NCBI GenBank assembly: GCA_932521025.1 | Contig: OW051469.1 | Coordinates: 6,956,398-7,020,397 of the forward strand | Length of the DNA stretch: 64,000 nt | Reading direction: 5' to 3' | Source: Oscheius onirici | Lineage: Eukaryota > Nematoda > Chromadorea > Rhabditida > Rhabditidae | Shown here: positions 59,631 through 64,000 of the stretch, piece after piece | How positions within the stretch are numbered: the stretch's first letter is position 1 | Layout: the number at the start of each line of letters is the position of its first letter | Made by a program: the position numbers and the translations under genes | The notes under the pieces: generated by a model | What the model was told of the DNA's origin: nothing | The model's input: the letters and a program-made list of their open reading frames with translations, nothing else | The model's database searches: none

Positions 59631-61133
59631 ATGAATAAGCTACTGAAAATTAGAGATGTTTTCATCCTTTCGTGTAATTTATAGTCATTTTCTTCAAATG
59701 ATTTTCTAGGCGACGGGCCTCCATAAAGTCGAAAACCATTCGAAGGGACCTATATAATGGTGTGCAGGAGGCGCACCATTACCGCTACTCTGAAGACCTG
59801 TATGGCACCAAAGTCCCTCTAAAAAGCACCCATGGCGGCTGTTTGAACAGGTACTTTTTTCCATTTTGTCTACTTTTTTATTCTTAAAGAATACCCTTCG
59901 CTTCGTTGATAGCAGCAGTATGCTGCTTCATCGGGGTCATCCTGTTCTCGACCATGATGGGTTGGGGCTTCAACGCCTCAGTTGAACAAACTAGAAGAGC
60001 TTTGAAATTGGAGGACTGGTCATGGCTGGACAAGGTTCAAATCTCGTTCATTGTTCTAACCGTCATCATGTCAATCTTCGCCTTGTTCTTTTTGGCGGTC
60101 GGATTCACAGCAACTGGAGCAACCAGGGAACAGATGTATAGAGGTACATTTTATTTGTTTGTGTTTTTATAGACAGTCCTAGATAAAAAGTCGCGATGTG
60201 GAGGAAGGTGTGCCTGTGCGACATGTATGGCTTTTACTATAGCCTTGGTGAGTTCTTTTCTGATTCCTTTTTGGATTGAAGAATATGGTTGTCTACCTCG
60301 GAATGTTCTGTAAGCTTGAAGAACACAGACTGACATTTACGAATCAAACATATCGAGACGGGAAAGTCATCTCAGGCGCCAAAAATGATCCTCTGAAGAC
60401 CATGATTGGTCAGGCAGTCAAATTCAGACTGAACAGACTATTGTAAGAAAACATTTCCAGATAGTCTGTTGGGTGATCATAATCTCCATCGTTTCAATGA
60501 TCTGCTGTGCCTATTTCGTCTTTGACAGCAATTGTGGAACATTCACAACTTTCACAGACCGAGACTGCCTCGATGTCTCTTTGATGGAGCCGATGGTTCG
60601 AAGAATATCTCGTGTTGTAAGTCTTTATAGTTTTTTTTCGAGTTTTATTTCAGAAACTGGTCATTTGTGGAGGAGACTTGCAACAGTTCTGTGCTCTGAC
60701 GGCGACCGCCAAATCCTGGTACATCGTCGGTTGGGTTGGAGCCGCCATTGTGATTCTCGGTTTGGGAATGTTCTTTGCCGTTCACTCGGCAAACTATGCT
60801 CATGTGGGGACGGCAAGCAGGTAAGAGAGAGAAATAAAAGTATACAAAGCTGCTTTAGATACATCGAGCTGCGAGAGCTGTTAGCCGAGCCCAGTCCAAT
60901 CCCAGTTCCTCCTTCTTTCCCTCCGCCTTCTCGTTACGAACTCGACTATCAGAAAGATCCAAGGCGAAGGGAAGAGTCACGCAATGGAACGAGGCAAGAG
61001 ACACTAATTTGCACATAAAAGAACACGTTTCAGCAAATTTCCACCGAGTTCCGTGTCCTCGAGTCGTTTCGCAGAACAGATGTCCGACTCTGTCAGTCAG
61101 TATCAGTTCAACCGACGACATTTCCACGAGTAG
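59631..61133 (+). CDS. nmgp-1: Neuronal membrane glycoprotein M6 / proteolipid protein family
   Basis: Nine exons (59631-59671, 59710-59850, 59890-60143, 60183-60247, 60282-60416, 60461-60616, 60654-60820, 60859-60993, 61034-61133) give 397 aa. M6/PLP proteins are four-pass tetraspan proteins of neurons and glia. Cys-containing GGCLNRIPFASLIAAVCCF starts TM1, ISFIVLTVIMSIFALFFLAV is TM2, CGGRCACATCMAFTIAL is the Cys-rich entry to TM3, and VCGGDLQ-like ICGGDLQQFC plus GWVGAAIVILGLGMFFAV form the last loop and TM4. The tail is proline-rich and cytosolic. Two introns use AAG acceptors (59889, 60281) and one a GC donor (60994). The donor at 60417 was chosen because the more obvious gtaag at 60444 breaks the frame. 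An aataaa lies near 61237. Confidence 0.78.
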
Positions 61134-61336
61134 CTCCTACCTCTTCGCATAGTTCTCTTCTACATATCAACTGTCTTTCCCGTGAACATTCTTCACTTCC
61201 AATTCTCACTTTTACTCCGTGTACTGGTGGCTAGTCTAATAAAAGTTTATCGAGAATGTGTTTTTGAAGAAAAGTTTGGTCTAAGATTCTATTTGTTTTG
61301 TATGAAAGGACATTTACACAGATTTCCAGCGGGTTT

Positions 61337-62063
61337 ATGAGTGGCCATTCGGGTTGCGATATCGAAGAAGAAGGTCGTAACATATCGGGAAATTTGACTA
61401 CTGTTTTTCAACTTCTGGGAAAGTTGGTAGGTTTTTTTCATTGGAATGACATATTCTGAGCCAAAAGCAGAATATGTCTTGCAATAAGAGAGTTTCAGAC
61501 TAGCTTCCAGCACGCCGTCCTCTGGAACAAAATATTTATTTGATCAGCCAGCTAACGATACTCCCTTCTAGTTTTTTTTCTATCTAATCGTAATGCTTTT
61601 CGTCTTCCTCGAATCTATAAAATTTATGTAAGAGAGCGCGTTTGAAATGAGACGTTTTCGATCAAACGCCGCTTCTTTTCTTCCCGAAACTAACTCTTCC
61701 ATTTACAGGACTCCGGTTCTTCTGAGCTTCCCACTATAATCGAAGACTCGACTGTTGTTTTGGAAGAGCTTCAGGCAGTCTTTCAAATCGTTCGCGGAGA
61801 AGCTGAACCTGTGAGTTTATCTTTTGGAAATTTGAAAAGTAATGTTCAGGTAAAGATAGCTGTTAGTTCCATTCAAGAACAGTTTTCTCGCCTGGAATCT
61901 TTTTGGGAGAAGATCGATAAAGCAGCAGAGTACATTGACCAAGTAGCTTTACATATTCTGCTTTTAAAAGACCAATGTTTAGAAAAAACAACAGCTGTCG
62001 GAACTAGAAGGACTTTGTAATTGCGTTGAAAGACTTGTCGAAGAGAAGAAAAACAAAACATAA
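61337..62063 (+). CDS. Small coiled-coil protein, family not recognised
   Basis: Four exons (61337-61426, 61709-61810, 61850-61942, 61983-62063) give 121 aa. After a short acidic start (MSGHSGCDIEEEGRN) come helical, heptad-rich stretches (VVLEELQAVFQIVRGE, SIQEQFSRLESFWEKIDKAA, QQLSELEGLCNCVERLVEEK). The size and helical content resemble subunits of BLOC-1/BORC or similar small coiled-coil complexes, but I cannot identify one. The stop TAA overlaps the next gene's ATG (TAATG), so the two are probably co-transcribed. Confidence 0.6.
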
Positions 62064-63178
62064 TGGGTAAGTCTGTTTTTTAAAGACTGTATTTCCATTT
62101 ACAGTGAGCACACGTTCCGGAGCTGGAAAGAGAGTATCTCTCGAGAAACCAGATATTATTGAGTCGTCTCCGGTTCCTGAGGATGAATTTTCTGATGAGG
62201 ATGACGCTCCGATGGAGGTTCAAATTTTGTATTTATTCTCTTTCTAGTTCATAAATGCCAGGTGACTTCCAAGAAAACTGCTGACATCATCTTGACAGAG
62301 GCTGAACCCGAAGAGAAGTCACTCTTTGAAAAGGTAATAATTTTTCAAAAATAAACTTCATTTATGTTTTTTGATCCAAGAACAGAAGAGAGAAGAAGAG
62401 GAACAGAAGAAGCCGAAAAAGGCCAAAAAGGTGAAGAGAAAGAAGCTGGGAGAGGGCAATTTTGCTGTCAAAGTCAAGTGAGTTACTCTTTTGTTGTTCT
62501 TAAAGTGTTGACCAAGAATCAGTCTTTGAAAAACAGAGAGACAGCAACAAAACAAGACCCGATCTTTTTTTTTTTAAAAATCTTAGATGTCAATAAATAT
62601 TTATCTGTGACACAATATGGGAGAGAGAATGAGTATACTTGGGCAGCTCGAGTCGGCTCGAGCCTGTTTTTGACCCTCGAGCCGGCTCGACTCGAAGAGG
62701 TCGGCGAGCCGGCTCGGCTCGAAGGGGGTCCACAAGCCGGCTCGGCTCGACCATGCCTCTCGACCCGGATCGAAAAAGCTCGAGCCTAAAAATTTCGGCT
62801 CGTGCCCAAGTATAAGAATGAGTTCGGGACTGCAGAGAGTATAACTTTGAAATGAATTCCTTATGTAACAGTCAAGAGTTATATGTAGTTCATTCAAAGC
62901 TATGTTCATTTTGTTCACCTTACCCAGAGAGTGTACTTCCAATCTTATCCTCAGAAAGGGAACATTTGCATTTCAGGAAGGCCCAGTTCAACGTGGTCTC
63001 TCTCGACAAAGGAACCACTGCTCCACTCGAGCCTGTTATAAACTTCAGAGCCGAGCTTCTAGCCGCCCGAACCCAGAACAGACGAGTTGGATCGACCTCT
63101 AAATGTTCTGCTGCTCAAAGAGCGAAACTCGGCGCTCAATATCTGCATCGAGCCAAATGGGCCACGAAGAAGAATTGA
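62063..63178 (+). CDS. Lysine-rich small protein, possibly NOL7-like nucleolar factor
   Basis: Five exons (62063-62066, 62105-62217, 62262-62333, 62386-62477, 62977-63178) give 160 aa. The first exon is only ATG-G. The N-terminal half is acidic (PEDEFSDEDDAPMEVTSKK), the middle is very basic (KKPKKAKKVKRKKLG), and the end is QRAKLGAQYLHRAKWATKKN. DAPMEVT followed by a lysine-rich stretch is reminiscent of nucleolar protein NOL7, but the resemblance is weak. A nuclear/nucleolar place is inferred from the basic clusters. Intron 4 (62478-62976) is long and carries a GC-rich repeat. It overlaps the upstream gene by one base (TAATG). Confidence 0.55.
62638..62792. repeat. GC-rich CGAGCCGGCTCG-type repeat inside an intron
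   Basis: About eight degenerate copies of a self-complementary unit (cgagccggctcg, ctcgagccgg, ggctcgactcga) lie head to tail between AT-rich flanks. It forms many possible hairpins. It is not coding in the gene's frame. It could be a satellite seed, a foldback element or a protein-binding array. Confidence 0.6.
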
Positions 63179-63255
63179 ACTTTTTATTATTGTTGTTCTG
63201 TTGTTCCTTGTTATAAACATCACAATGAACCCGTACTGTAAAATGACGTGGAAGA

Positions 63256-63412
63256 TTACTTCTTCCACATATCGTTGAGCATGAGGAAGTGAGTATCGCT
63301 GTCGGCTTCCAGCTGGCGACTGGTCCGAACTTGCATGTCTCCTCGATCGGAGAGCATTGGTTGAGCTGACTCTTTCAGAGGCTTCTTATTGAACAGACAC
63401 GGCAAAGCTTTC
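63256..63412 (-). CDS. Last exon of an unidentified minus-strand gene
   Basis: An acceptor (ctttcccag at about 63413-63421) opens a phase-1 exon of 157 nt ending in TAA at 63256. The peptide (KALPCLFNKKPLKESAQPML, MQVRTSRQLEADSDTHFLML, NDMWKK) has good coding character. No upstream exon with a start codon was found to 63674, so the gene is incomplete or has a first exon I missed. Function unknown. Confidence 0.4.
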
Positions 63413-63674
63413 CTGGGAAAGATGTTCAAGTTTTTACAAGTTTGTTTAACTTGTCAGGGCTCAAGTCTAGTCCGTCATCGTTTCAAGTCTAGTTCTAGCC
63501 CATTTGGTCGCCCGTGCTCCTAGACAACGAACGTCTCTTCTAGCTACCAGGTCAGCTGTTTCTTTTCCTTTTCTTTTCTCCGCCTTTGTTTTTTCTCTCT
63601 TAAAAATTCTTTTCTACCTTGACTAGGATCTGGGCCGGTCCCGAGCAAGCCGAAAGCTTTTAGTATTGACCTCG

Positions 63675-64000
63675 ATGGCCGAACTGGTTTTCGGTAAGGA
63701 TCTCTCGGGAGTGACTAGCGAATCTGGTACTGGAGACTGGATCGTGTCAAAGTGGTTGAAGTCTGACTTCCATCACATTAAAGAAACAGCAAAACTTGCT
63801 ATGTCCTCTCTCCGGTTATCTTTCAGGACATTGGCGTGCCATCTACAGAGGAATTACAATTAGCAGTCAAGTCAGGAGTGACAGCGAACAGATGATAACT
63901 AAAAGTGTGTGTGAGTCCCAACCGGATACGATGAATAGATAGCATGGGATTGTGGAATATGGACACTCCCACTGATCGAGAAAAATTACGAGACCCCTGA
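63675..64000 (+). CDS. 5' end of a gene running off the window (tentative)
   Basis: Exon 63675-63693 (MAELVF + 1 nt) ends at gtaagg. The next exon starts at 63827 after tttcag and reads in frame GHWRAIYRGITISSQVRSDS..., ending at gtgagt near 63911. Two exons with matching phases are the only support. The product is not recognised and the rest lies outside the window. Confidence 0.35.

Overview
The window looks like nuclear DNA of a nematode. Genes are split into many short exons by introns of about 35-60 bp, usually gtaag...tttcag. There is a cuticle collagen with an RQKR processing site, a ground-like domain protein and a serpentine-receptor-like gene, all typical of nematodes. The species cannot be named from sequence alone. 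A class I sirtuin of the SIRT2/3 type argues against Caenorhabditis.

Layout. 1-4.0 kb is a nest of foldback elements, a tRNA-like relic, a 1-kb hAT-type element and a retrotransposon relic. 4.6-9.7 kb holds a type II membrane protein, tomm-40 and a CCDC25 orthologue. 10.8-19.6 kb is one SPSB (SPRY + SOCS box) locus with up to five candidate first exons strung over 7 kb. 20.0-28.7 kb carries a SIRT2-like deacetylase (-), the EPS15 homologue ehs-1 (+), an unresolved minus-strand locus and a cuticle collagen (+). 29.0-36.0 kb holds a kinesin-13 (-) and a divergent ULP/SENP-family cysteine protease (+). 36.1-43.9 kb is gene-poor, with three TA-flanked palindromic elements, and ends at a small allatostatin-C-like neuropeptide gene. 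44.4-50.9 kb is a housekeeping block: cct-4 (-), rpn-7 (+) and cyn-15 (+). 51.2-54.2 kb has a ground-like protein and a small degenerate SH2 protein (both -). 54.6-57.6 kb has a tRNA-derived SINE, a damaged receptor gene and a second retrotransposon fragment. 57.7-63.2 kb has a phospholipase-B-like secreted lipase (-), an M6/proteolipid-protein membrane gene, and two small genes whose stop and start codons overlap (TAATG). Two fragmentary genes end the window.

Most genes are ordinary eukaryotic housekeeping functions: mitochondrial import, endocytosis, proteasome, chaperonin, spindle motor, SUMO-type proteolysis. Exon models were built by reading splice sites. For nearly every gene the summed exon length is a multiple of three and the product length matches the family.

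The most interesting signals are structural. (1) Intron 1 of the CCDC25 gene is flanked by a CAAGGT duplication that supplies both splice sites, as expected if a mobile element created the intron. (2) A hAT-type composite carries a near-identical copy of DNA from 19 kb away, between the sirtuin and ehs-1. (3) Two palindromic elements abut and share one TA target. (4) The SPSB locus has several first exons. (5) Several introns use AAG acceptors or GC donors.
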